DNA of 64,000 nt from Ifrita kowaldi (lineage: Eukaryota > Chordata > Aves > Passeriformes > Cinclosomatidae). This document shows positions 11,484-23,800 of the stretch, piece after piece. A program made the position numbers and the translations under genes. The first letter of the stretch is position 1; the number at the start of each line of letters is the position of its first letter. The stretch lies in NCBI GenBank assembly GCA_013398055.1, contig VZRS01000311.1:138015-202014 (forward strand), in the 5' to 3' direction. The notes under the pieces are model-generated. The model was given only the letters and a program-made list of their open reading frames with translations, made no database searches and had not been told where the DNA came from.

Positions 11484-11612
11484 AATCATAGAATGGTTTG
11501 GGTTGGAAGGGACCTTAAAGATCATCTTGTTCCAATCCCTTGCAGCAGGCAGGGGCATCTTCCACTAGACCAGGTTACTCAGAGCCCCATCCAGCCTGGC
11601 CTTGAAACCCTT
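11484..11612 (-). mobile_element. CR1 LINE 3' fragment
   Basis: Reverse-complement CR1 3' end with AATCATAGAATGGTTTGGG, then TTGGAAGGGACCTTAAAGAT and AGCCCCATCCAGCCTGGCCT. The 5' side is truncated at about 11612. Confidence 0.92.
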
Positions 11613-12450
11613 TGGCAAAAGACAATCCCACCTCCTTCCTCCACACCCCTGTCTTAGCTGAACAGCTCACTCAAGCCAATTTCCCAGGAAGTTCTGTTAT
11701 ACAAATGTTTAATCTACTCTTAGATTCATAATATCCACTTTTCTCAGCAGTGAATCTGGCCAAGCAGCATTGTCACTTGGTGTCTGGGACCCTGAGCCAC
11801 CATCTGGCTTTATTAAACAGGAACAGTTTTCTGATTATAATTTCAGTCTCACAAAGAATTGTGTTGAACAGTAATGATTTCACTTTTTTTTTCATATAAA
11901 ATTTAAATTGACCGTCCATATTAATAGACACAAATAAACATCTAAACCACAGAGAGACCACAGTTTAAGAATGCTTCAAAGACATTCTCACGGTAAATGT
12001 TTATTTTTGTTTTCTATGCATATAATTATACAATTAGGTATTTTTAAAGACTTATTTTTGTCATGTAACTTCTGTTATATGTAAACTGCTAATAGAGTTC
12101 AACAAATGAACTGAAAATATGGAAAAAACTCAGAGTTAACGGAAAATCTGTAAAATAATATTTTCATTGAAATGGAATTGACTCAACCTACCAGAGAGCC
12201 AGAATAGAGTGCAGGTAGTTATTATTACACCAGTTGTTTATTTCCATGCCCAACAGAGTGTGTCTTATTTGTGTAACCACAGCCTGGTTATTTTGACATG
12301 TAGAACAGCATGAAAATGGCTGGAGGCTGCTTGGCCAGCAGCCACGAGCCATGGCTGGTCACACAGCCACGATGTGCATAGGCACAGTGGTTATTCCTCA
12401 GCTTCTGTACTGCAAATAAACATCTCTTGTTTTCTTTCTTTCTTTTCCAG

Positions 12451-12532
12451 ACTTTCCAGGCTGTTCACTGCTGATACATACGACGTGGCTGTGACTTCAA
12501 CAATGCAGAACCCCTCAGGAGATGTCTATAAG
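12451..12532 (+). other. Unidentified exon-like element
   Basis: A long pyrimidine tract ending TTTCCAG (acceptor at 12450) is followed by 82 bases open in one frame, then AAG/GTAGAA, a possible donor at 12533. The open frame includes the segment ADTYDVAVTSTMQNPSGDVY, which reads like ordinary protein sequence, but I do not recognise the family. No matching exon was found nearby on the plus strand. It could be an exon of an unseen gene, a relic, or chance. Confidence 0.25.
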
Positions 12533-15500
12533 GTAGAAAGTGGGTCAATGAAATTTTGCAAGGAAAAGTGTTTAAAAGGCTGAAATTACAGAAATCATTT
12601 CCTGTGGTGGTCATGCTCATTTAAAGCACACATTTTGGCTTTTAAAAACATGTGATTGCATTGAGTCAGGCTTATCCTTAAACACTGAGCAGACTCACAA
12701 ATCTGTTCCCAGGCCCTGCATGGAGAGCAGATTTGCCTTCTCATAACTTAATTTGTTGTATCATTTGGGTGTCTGCTTTTCAAATTAGTTGAAACACAAC
12801 GTTAATAAGAATATAGGAGAGTCTGAGACAGAAGAGTTATGAATACCTGCTAGAGGGAGGGAATGGCAGGGAAGGAAGGTGCAATGGGTGTGATGAAGAG
12901 ACATGCAGACTTATAATTTTTGCACTCTGTAGATTTTTTCTTTGCTCTTACTGCATATGTACACATTTAAAGAACATGATGTTACAAGGAAAAAGAATAA
13001 TTTGAAGATACTTTCTTTTAGCTTCATAAGCATCGTTTTAAAAAATACATATATTTAATCCAGGCTACGGACACTACTGAATGAGCAAATTGATCTCATA
13101 ATCGTATTTCTTAATGGGAAAACTTAATGAGGCACTACCATGTAATTTAGACCTCTAAAATATGATGTGGTAAAGCCTAGGATCAGTAGCTAAAAGATAC
13201 AGATGTTTTATGTGTTTTTTATTATCAGATTAAAAATTTTTCTTCTTCATTCTGGGAGCTGGTTAGTAATGAAGATAATATAATATGAGCAATTTTGCAG
13301 AAAATTGCCTTGTCCTGAGTCAATATCATGATGTCAGAAGAAGTCAGACAGTGCTGAGGGGTGTGTGAACAGGATCCTTGTATTGTGTCTGCTTGGCCTG
13401 GCTGAGTACAGCCAGATGGGGTCACAGTATTTCCACAACACAGGCAAAAATGAATTTTGTGCTCTGTAGCACAAAGTCTTGCAGGGGATTCCTTGTGCCT
13501 CCAGGCTTTGAGGAATGGAGAGGATTACTGCAAATTTTGGGGGTTAGAACAGTGACAAAGTGAGTGGGAATTGCTGCTTTTCTCTACAGCTGTAGCTACC
13601 ACACCTCTCCTAAAGCAGCTGCCACTGCACTTCTCCTGCAGGCTGCCCTAGCAGGTCGTATTGCACAGGTCCAACACTTTGCTGGTTGTTGGTAGAGACA
13701 GAGGAGACTCAGGATGTTGTTTTTATTAGTTTTCAGACGGTTTCCGACCCCGGGAAGAAGGCATGGGAAATGTACAAATCTCACAGGAATGTTTTCTCAC
13801 CCTCTGCAGTGGTTCATGCTGTGACAGCCTACCTTTTCTGTGTGTAAAAACCTGCACCAGTGCTTTTCCGTGTCTGAAACAGGCCTTCAGCTGCGTTCTG
13901 CCCACTCTGCTGCGGTTCAGGAAAGACACTGGACGCCGGCATAGGGCAGAGAAATGAGGTCCAGGGTGGATGTCTGTGAGAGAAACTGAAGAGTGGTGTT
14001 GCATAGAGAAAAGGAGACTCAAGGGACATCTAATGGACAGAACAGTTTTCAAGTGTTTAAGACAGCTGCCGCAAACAAGGACCTAAACTGTGAATAGTCA
14101 AAATCCCTAATTTGAGGCAGGAAAACAGGCCTTCCAGACCTGGAATAAAGACACTGGAATAAAGCTCTATGTCAACCTAATGTACTTGTGCTGCTGTAGA
14201 AGTGCTGCAAAGTGAAAGTCAGTCTCCTAACTTCTGAGTTTGTTGTATGCCATAAATAACATGAAAAACCAGAATAGCATAATTTATATTGAAAATAAGA
14301 TAGCTTCTTAATAGTCTTTCCATTTTAAAATGGCTTTGTGTAAACCAGCCATGTTGTAAATAAGGATTTTTGATATGACAGTGTTCCATAATCTTTGCAA
14401 GGACATTTCCAGGCATACGTCTTCAGAGCAAATACTATCTTCTTTTAAATTACACGTCCTTGGTAACCGTGGTTAATCCAGAACCGAGCTGATACACAAA
14501 TCACATCATTAAAGATATTTAACAATATCTTGTGAAAGAGGTTGTTCAAATCTTAATCTTTCTGGTAGGCATCTGGATTCTCTTTTCCTTGTGCCACATA
14601 TATACACATCTTTTCCCCACCTTCTCTGTAAATGTTGCTGTGAGAACCCTTTCCTGTGCCTGTAAACAGTTCAGTCCTAGATACTTCTGTCTCCTACTGT
14701 CACATTTTCTGTTTTCCTTTTATGTAACTAATCTGCAAAAGTACTTCTTTGATCTTTGCTGCTGCTTAGGTTAATCCTGCATTTCTGGCACACTGTTGTC
14801 ATGCAGTTTTCTTTTATGCTATTAACATAAAAGTTACAAGTGTTTTGAGATAACAGTGTATCAATGAAGATCAGTGTAGCTACATTTTGTGCTGATAACA
14901 ATATCATTGATATCTAAATAAAATGTTAATGAGGAAAGGTAGACATGGAAATGTAGATGACAGCTGTGTATGAGTTACACGAGCTTAAGAATATTTACAA
15001 ACTGAATGAAATTGTGACTTGTTTGAAGTTCAAGGGAAACTTTGACAGTAATTTGCAGTAGAGCCAGTATTCTGACTTTTCTTCATTTGACTTAGGTGAA
15101 CTAAGTTTCTGAGGGAAAGATAACAAGGGAAGCAATTAGCATAATACAAATTAAATGGTTGGTATGCTGTCTAAGGTAGGAAACGTAACAAATGCAATGA
15201 CCAATACTGAAAATGCTCTGAAGTGTTACACTTAAAAAGAAATTTATTGATATTTAGAGAGACACAGAATTCACTGACAGATAAAAGGAATGAGCTACGA
15301 TAGCAATGGGCCATGTTAGTATTTGTTGGTGTGCCTTCTATGCTGGCAGAACTGTGCAGCTGAGCTATGGGTTGGATTAAGAAACTGATCCACTTGAAGT
15401 GTTTTGGTAGCTATTTTTAGCCCCATAAATGTTTGTGTCTGTGTATTTCCATCCAGTGACTGCAGAATGAATGAAGAGGGGTCCAATGGAGAATGACGAG

Positions 15501-17339
15501 TCCTGTCACCAGTATTGCTTTGGAAAACTCCACCTCCTGCTAAATTTCCATAAGGACATTAGAGCTTTTCTTACACAGCAAAAGTTTATTTTTTGACTGC
15601 TGAAATTAGTACATTATTGTGAATTTTGTACTATTTTTTTAAAATAATGTTTGAGAATTGCATCTTTCTATACTGCCTTTTTTATGTTTTTAAAATTTAT
15701 TAAGTATGTTTGATTGGAAATAAGTGACTGTTGCCTCTGAAGTGAACTAAAGTTTGGATCTGCTTGGAGTTTTGGTTTTGTCTGTAGTGTCACCCTGTGG
15801 TGTTTGGATGCTCTCCTGGCTGTGCACTGCCTTGGCTGGTAAGATGCCATGGAACCTGCACAAGAGGGATGGACCCTTGCCACTTTGGAGACTCGAATGA
15901 GATCTACCCCAATGTCATTAGATGGGGGGTAATGGCAGCTCTCTCCTTGTCCATTAGATAATAGCACTAACAAGAACTACTGAACCTCAGGAAAGTGAGT
16001 GTGTATTCAACATCAAGATTGTGAAATTGTGTCAGTCTGTTGAAAAAATGAAGCCACAACATTGACTAATTAAGATATATAGATATAAACATATAAAATT
16101 ATTATTAACATATAAACCACTAATACATAAGTTAATTTCAGTTGCATGTGACAATAGAAAATAAAGTACTACTTGCATGTGTGAAATTTCGTAACTCCTG
16201 GGGTTTACCTTGCCTAACTTCATATGCTTAAAAGTGAGGTCAGGTGAGTTCAGCTCTAAAGGATGGATTAGTGCAACCAGGTACTGTATACTGGGTTTTT
16301 TAAGAACAAGTTAAATAAACATCTGACAGGAGTTACTTCAGAATAATTGGAACTGTTTTGGGTTAGAGAGATGGACTTTGCAGCTGCATTTTGGGTGGGA
16401 AAATGGTCCAATGCTTGTGGTTTTCTGTTAAGGCAGGAAAACCTGAAAATAAAAATAGCTAAAAATAAGTCCATTGTCCAGGCTGAGAAAACACAGAAGA
16501 AAATGGGAATCAGGAGAAAGGAAGTTAGGCTTGATACTGTTGATGCTATTTCAGTGATTGAAAAGATATTAAAGAAATTCACATGAGTATAGAAAATACT
16601 GTTCTAGAGTAATAGAGGGAAAAATGGAAGAACTAGTTGAGGGTAATGCAGGGCCTACTTTTTACACTTCCTGCTGTAATCTCTCACTTTTTAGCTATTA
16701 TAAAGAATAGCGAAATAATATTTCATTGTGCAAAGTCAGCATCATAAATTGGCCAACAGAATTTCAGATTACTTTGATTTTGCTGGATTTCATTTGTATA
16801 TTGTTTTATTATTGTTCTCATGAAACCATTTTCAAAATCAAAAGAGAAAAAGCCTATGTGGAATACAGAACTTCTGTTGTTAGCATTTTCTCAAGAAGTG
16901 GGCCAATACAAAAAAAAAAAAGAAAAGAAAGTAGACTGCTGCATGCTTAGCAGGTAACTTATGGAAAGTGTAAGGTAAGTTTTAACTTCACTTTGAAGCA
17001 GATTGTACTTTTAAGTAAAGCTATAGCAACTCTTAAAAATACAGTGGGATGCATATAAATATGCTGGATAAAGATGCCGAGTAATTAAAATGGAAATTTA
17101 GACTTCGTGGTATGTTGTTTATTCCCCACAGGGGAAATGTTTTGGAGGAGCTGGTACCCCATTTAGACTTCTGAGTGCCACTGGTGTGGCATACTGAGTG
17201 TGGTCATTCTGCTTCCACTTCTAATTTAAGCTCCGAGTCTTCCTAGCTTTCCTCTGGTTTAATTACAGAATACAGACTTCCCTGCTGGGTGACTCTGGAC
17301 ATGGGCTTAGTACCAGTAGTCTCTATTCTTCTGGAGGAC

Positions 17340-17390
17340 ACTGTCCTTTCTGGTGACTGTCCTCTCGGGTGACTGTCCTTTCTGCTGGTG
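17340..17390. repeat. Three-copy 16-base tandem repeat
   Basis: Units start with ACTGTCC at 17340, 17356 and 17372; the first two are 16 bases (ACTGTCCTTTCTGGTG and a three-base variant), the third has a short insertion before its end. Intergenic; no function suggested. Confidence 0.8.
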
Positions 17391-20304
17391 AAAGAAGGAG
17401 CTAAAAAGGGGGTTGGTGCTTCATGACATTTAGACGATCTGAGCAACTCCCCTTTCCTAAACTGATTGATTTCAGCCCTATAAAATAGCATTTGTGGAGG
17501 ATGGTAAATACGTCTCAGTCTATGCTTTTCTCCTTTTCACAGCCTCCTCTCTGCTAAACTTGTTTAGTACAAACTCTTTCTCTCTTTCCACATGCCTTTA
17601 TCACTGTTTTTGCAAAAATCTTCTGTACAGCTTGTGCTTAATAGAACAGTCATCTTTTATCTCTCTCCTTCACTGATTCTCCATCTGTTCTCCATCCAAA
17701 CCAAAGCTGAAAATTTATCCTCCACTTTGCATAAATCTCTTCAGCACTTCTTCCAGTGCTTTATTGCTTTCAATTTTAACTTTACAGCCCTGTGATAGAC
17801 ACTAGATAAGAGAGCTCTGCACTGCGCTGTTCTCCTAAATCATTACCTGAAAACAAATACTTCTTTGTTCAGTTGTCCATTTTTGAGTATAGCTATATGA
17901 TTTATACACTTGTTTTCAAGCATATGTACATAACAACATATTCATAAATGTAGGAGCAGTTATATTCTTTAACATTATACATTTTTAATTGATATATAGT
18001 ATTTTTTCCTAAGCCTTCCTAAAAAATTTTAAGTGTCCAACAGGGTGAACTGGAGTCCTTGTTCGTTACCAGACTGTTTGTGCTCTGTGATGATGGCACC
18101 TTCAGGCAGATTGGCTCCTACTTAACCTTTGAATCATACAGAGAAAGCAATGTCACCAAAATATAACAAACACAGAAATTCATTAAGCATCACTGAACTA
18201 AGGTTTTCAATTTTACAGCCAGTTATTCCCTGAAACTAATTATTTCATAATCTGAAAGTTTATTTGTCCTTTTTTAGCTCCACCAAACAGAACCAAACCA
18301 AACTTTGATGGCTGTTCAAAGAATCTCCTTTCATTCCTGATCTCCTCAACACTCAGATTGTTTTAGAGTAACGCATGAAAAACTAAAATGGTAATGGGAC
18401 AGAATGACTAAGAAATGTCTAGGTACAACTTTTGAGGCATCTTTAATGCCGGGATACTTGCTGATCTCAGCTAGTTCAGATTTTAACCTTCCCAGAGTTC
18501 CTCTGTAACATTTTGTGTGTTTCATTAACTTCAATTCAAGTGGACCAAAATACGGATTATCACCCATAGAAGATAATATTTGTGAGAAAAATTTCATTGT
18601 AGTTTTTCCTTTATTTGAGCCTAAGTAGTCCTCTAAAATATATCCTCCCATCATCCTAGTTAGTTATATTTAAGTTTTGTTTTGCTTGGCCATAACATAA
18701 GCATTGTAAATACCCAAGACTTGTGAGACACAAGGATGTTATTCAAGGGTATTTGCAGGATTAGAAACATCTGCTTCTTCGAAATGTGCTACGTAGTTTA
18801 GAAATCTGATCATGTCTTCCCGCACCATGCTATGTCTGTGAACCTCTGTGTTACTTATTTGATTTCAGTGATTTGTGCTGATTTCAGTGAACGAAAGCAT
18901 GACTTAAATCAAATTTTTAAAGCAGCAGTAATACAAATACCCATTTGAACACAATTCTAATGCAAAGAAGCAGGAAATCCAATTAACCCAGTAACTATAA
19001 AGTAACTGATGTGTTTAATACTTTGAAAGTCATATTTATTTGTTGCTTGGGGATTTATTTTACAATCGGGAATGCTTCTTGAGGCTGCTTAAAGAGAACT
19101 TTGCAAACAAAGTAGTACAAATATACACCACTGTATTGCGTGCCTGTGGTTGTAGGTGATTTAGAATGATGATTCCTTTGTCCCTGGGAGGGTACTTGCA
19201 TGAAGAAGACATTTAATTCAATGAAATTAAACTGTTTACTTATTTCAAGATTTGAAACTGTTCCTTAGGAGATTCCTGGCTGCATCACTGGAGTGGTACT
19301 AATGCCAAATCTCCAAACCCATTAAAGTCCTTCAGAGTGCAGATCTATGGTCTCGATCCAGCCTTCATATGGGAAGAAGTATTGTAACTGGATTTTAGTA
19401 TCTGTGCCCTATGAATGGGCTTGCCATGGTTCCCAAGAAGGGAAAAAAGACTCCCCAGGAGTATTAACAAGACCCAAAATGCACCGTATGAAAAGTAACT
19501 CCTAACAGTAACTTAAGTAAGTGTCCTTCATTTTCTGTTTCCTTGGCTGTACAGGGTAAAGCAGGAACACCTTTCCATGTTTCCAGCAGTACAAAATGCC
19601 CTTGCACACATGGCTGCTCACTTATTTTATCCTTCTCTTTGCATTTCAATGAGGAAAAGTTAGGAAGTTCATTCAGTTCTTCCCTTATGCCTATTTCTGT
19701 CACCATAATCACAATAGTTTAGTTTCCATGGATCTGCCTGCTGACTCTCACCTTGTCTCTGAAGGTGAGGTTCACCTGGCTAAATGTAAATGTTTGTGTT
19801 CAAACCAGTCCTCCTGCTTGTTTTTGCAGTCAGTGGAAAGGAACAGGCACTTATTTACTTATTTAATAGGGATAGTTCACCATGATCAGTTTTAGAAATC
19901 TGTTAGGGCATGAATAATCTGCTGTAGAAGTCCTTTTCTGTTTTTTACTGATCATACAGGAGCGTAGATGAAAGGGTGACTGTAGCCACCTGCATTAAGC
20001 CAAATGAAATTTACATTCAACTTCTTTGATCCTTAATTTATCTTGCAAGATTTTTTTCTTTCTCTTCTGTGGGCATGTATAAATCTACAGGCTGTGTAAG
20101 ACACTACAGGAGATAGTGATGCAGCCTTTTTAGTAATTGAACATTTTCATATAAAAATTAAGCATTTCTGAAAATGTTGCAGGTTTCCATGGGATCCAGC
20201 TGGAACAGAAAAGAGCCTGAAGCAATTTTCTTTTTTTTTTTTCCTTCCCTATCCTGGTTTTCCTTAATGAATATAAACGCTGTTTAGTTGTATTTTCTTC
20301 AGGT

Positions 20305-20310
20305 TTTATG
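20305..20310 (-). terminator. Possible poly(A) signal of WDCP copy B (variant)
   Basis: CATAAA on the minus strand about 355 bases after the copy B stop. No canonical AATAAA was found in the first 800 bases downstream; an ATTAAA lies at 19867-19862. Which of these is used, if either, is unknown. Confidence 0.25.
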
Positions 20311-20665
20311 TTGACTGTACACCTGCACCAGCTAGATTTGTTGTTACTGCATGACTTTTAGCATAATTCTTCCAAGAACATCGTGACCTCAATCAAAGTA
20401 GACAATCGTCTCTCTGCTCCAGTCCATGACAGCCATTAATAACAGCAGCTGTGGTCAACTTCACTGTAGGTCCAATCCTTCAGAAGAAATGGTGAGGGTC
20501 CAGCCAACCCGAGGATGTAGCTATAGTGTAACCACGCCACAGATTTTGCAGTTTCAATACATGGAAAGTAGTGAAGACAGCTTTCTACTCTCTCAGTGTC
20601 TGAGACCACAGAATGTCTCTGTATCGTAGGAGGAAAGAAGGTCATTGGGGTTCTTTGTTCAGAAA

Positions 20666-20832
20666 TTATGTCACTCTGCTCGGTGGTCGCATTGGGATGC
20701 TTTTTTTGTAGGAGTGACCTCCACAGACTTCTGAACTGTCAGTTCCATCCCTTATGATTATCTCTTGTGTGGCTTTGAATATTAATGGCACAAAGCCGTC
20801 CTTGTCTGCAGTGAGCACAATCCAAGAAGAGC
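20666..20832 (-). CDS. WDCP: WDCP copy B, last coding exon
   Basis: The acceptor TTTTTGTAG precedes 20832; the split codon G/GC gives glycine, then SSWIVLTADKDGFVPLIF. The 30 residues after the splice match copy A at 22 positions. The following 25-residue tail is basic near its end (KKSIPMRPPSRVT) and lacks the copy A repeats. The stop codon is at 20668-20666. Confidence 0.92.
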
Positions 20833-23800
20833 CTACAAAAATTAAGCAAGAAAAAGAAAATGAGTGCACTGCTCTGGTTACGTAAATGTAGAAGCACGTT
20901 TTTAAAAGTCAGCAAGCAGGCGGAGCACGGGTTCTTTTTGTGCACTAAAGCCTTATTACATTAATGACATTAAGGTCTGACAATCCATGCTCAACACACC
21001 TTTGTGCAAATGCAGTGAGGGGCTAAATGGAAGGTCTTGCAAGGTTTGAGGCATTTTGTCTCTTATTTAAACTAAGTTCAAACACAAGGTGCATCTTTTC
21101 TAATTCTAATATACTGTAAGTATCTTCATCTTCTGAAAACTCAGCCAGCCTTTCCCTGCTGACTTTTGTTCTAGTGACATCTACTTCTGCTTAGCCTTTT
21201 CACTCATCTGCTCTACCCAAATGATGAAGAGATTATAAAAACTGGAAAAGTTGGCAACAAAAATGATTGTGCTTTACTTGTTCTAGAAGGGAGTAGGGGT
21301 CTCCATCTCCTTTACTGTCAAACCAAGACTGTTCGGTATATTTTCAAATTCATGTAGCAAATAGAAGAAAGTTACACCTTGAGGATGATTTACAAATCAC
21401 CTTGAAGATGATTTACAAAAGATGATTTACAAAAGCTGCTACAGTAAAATTTCCTGTCTTTTAATTATTTATCAAATATTCTCATAAAGAGAATGAAGAA
21501 AATATGGATGGCATTTTTAATCCTTTTTTTCTGGGGAAAAAAAAAGAGACAAGATTTAAAAACCATAAGACATCTAAACCATTTAGGTTCTCTTTCTGTA
21601 TTGCATAGAAGTTGAAAATAAACCTCCCCCCACTTTGCTTTTTACTTTTCTTAGCAAATTGGCTTTAAAATGAAGCTATATTTATTTTTTTTTAGTGATT
21701 CATCTGCCTTTCTTTTTGGCTGGATATTGCAGTTCTTATAGAAAAGAGTGAATTCTCTATTTGTCTTTTTTTTTCAGTTTGACACTTTATGGAAAAAAAG
21801 TCTGTGGCAACTAAAAAGCATTGTGGGAGCCCTTGTATGACACATTTTCCTTAGAGCATGTGATCCTGTCATTATTGAGCAGGGGCATTAGCTGGGATAT
21901 GAGGGAAAGAAAACCCTGATAGGTTCTGTGTTGGGATTTTAAATTTTGGGATATAAAACTGTTTCTGAAATGGAATGTGAAAAAAGAAACTGTAGGAAAT
22001 CCAAATGAACCATTCTTAATTTTTGTCAGTCATAACAAAGCATGCTCCTGGGCAAGGTAAATCTCCCCTTCTTAAACTACTAAAAAAGCACTTTTCCAGG
22101 CTGGTTGTATGTTGTCATGTCACCTGTTACATTATAAGAAGATTGTCTTTCCAAACCACGAATCTTTTCTCTTCTGCTCTTAATACTTTCTTTCTAAATC
22201 TGGACAGACTTCAGATTCTGTGAGCAGTGGACCTGAAAGTGGAAGTTCTACTGTCTAAATGGATATTACATTGTTCGTCAAATTGATGAAGCATACTCTT
22301 GTGTCAGACTGTTGGGACTTCCATTTTCATCCATTGAAATGCTGGAAATTCTCAGTGTCATTGATAACACTTGCTTTCAAGCAGATGCCATGGAATATTT
22401 CAATGGAAAAGCATTGTGCAGAGTGTAGTACCCTTTTACCGTGAACAATTATTTTGATGATGATGATGTGCCAAAAAGAGAGACTCCTGTGTGCTGCTAC
22501 CATGGCACTACATGACACACTATATTTAGCACAGGTAATGGTATTACAGTCCTGGGCTTAAAGTGCAAACAATGAGGCCGAGCTCATTGCTCTTTGAACT
22601 CTGGTGATCTTAACAGCATTGCTGTGGGCATGAATTTGGCTTACAGTTGTGAAGCTTTTCCCTCCAATCTATTAATGCTTAAGTGTTTACTCACAGTAAA
22701 AAAAGCCAGGCTGTCATTATAATACAAGCATGCTCTTCATTACATCCCCTTTAATTATATAGTATTAAATGATGGGAGTGATATTTTTGAACTTCGCATT
22801 TAATATTTATGTCTTGTGTCAAAAGAAACTTTTAGGAATATAAGCAAGTACCAGCCAGAACTGCGTAAACAGCTACACAACTACTTCTGCTCCAAACCTT
22901 ATGATTTTGCAGAATTTTGGTGAGTTTTAGAAATATTCTTGTTCCAGTTTTTCTTTTTGCTGTAAGCAAACAGACTCAATATCAGAAAATCTGAGCAGAA
23001 AGAGGGATGCATTAGGATGATTGCAAGACATTATCTTTTTGATATCTCGGAAGTCCAATACATGAAATTGAGGAGAGGTGTTTTGCTAATTAAATATTCA
23101 ACTATTCTATAGACTGAAAATAGGTTTTCTGAGTCCCCTTGTTTATTATGGGCATTTCTTTCCAAAATCAAGAGCTGTAAATACAGGCCAAAAATGGTCT
23201 CCTCCTTGCCCTGCGGTGCTGCATCATGTTGCTGCAGAAGTTGGCTGGGAAATAGCTCAGGCCACAACAGCAGGTGGAGTGGATATATGCTTCCACTGCA
23301 CTGCAGAGTCAAGGAAGATTCCTGACAAAAATATGGAACCTGCATATCCTTGTCTTCTGCAACAACCTCAGAAAGAGGATCACAGTAGACTGTGAAAAGC
23401 CACCAGAAGCATTATAGAGAAATGGCTAAAAAATGGCAGTGTGTGTGTTGCTGAGAGGTGTCACACAGAACAGACAGGGACAAGGCAATTCAGAGACCAG
23501 TCTGGGGCCAGGGTTCCCCTTGTGGCTTCTGTCCTTACGAGTTACTCAGTGGTGAGTGGTAAAAATGGGAGACTGGCAAATAGGAACACTGAGCTTCATT
23601 TTTTATCTTACATTAAAATAATCCCAAATGCTACTTGAAACATAAATATATATATCCTACTCTGAGAGTGAATTTTTCTCCAGCCTACACTCCATTGCCA
23701 GGTCTGAGACATGCTTGTAAGGATGGGGGAAGCAAAATGCCAAAAGCTCTCAGAGAAGCCATTCTACTCCCAGGCAACACAATGTACTGATTATTTTCTC

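Larger units (their letters stand above)
9961..20304. other. Intergenic region between the two WDCP copies
   Basis: About 10 kb of mostly AT-rich sequence upstream of WDCP copy A and downstream of copy B. It holds the CR1 fragment at 11484-11612, an exon-like element at 12451-12532 and a short tandem repeat at 17340-17390. If the duplication had carried part of FKBP1B, a relic might be expected here; I found none. Confidence 0.6.

Noticed and set aside
12451..12532. Exon-like element as a duplicated FKBP1B exon
   Set aside because: Its frame bears no likeness to the FKBP1B exon at 51213 or to other FKBP12 segments.
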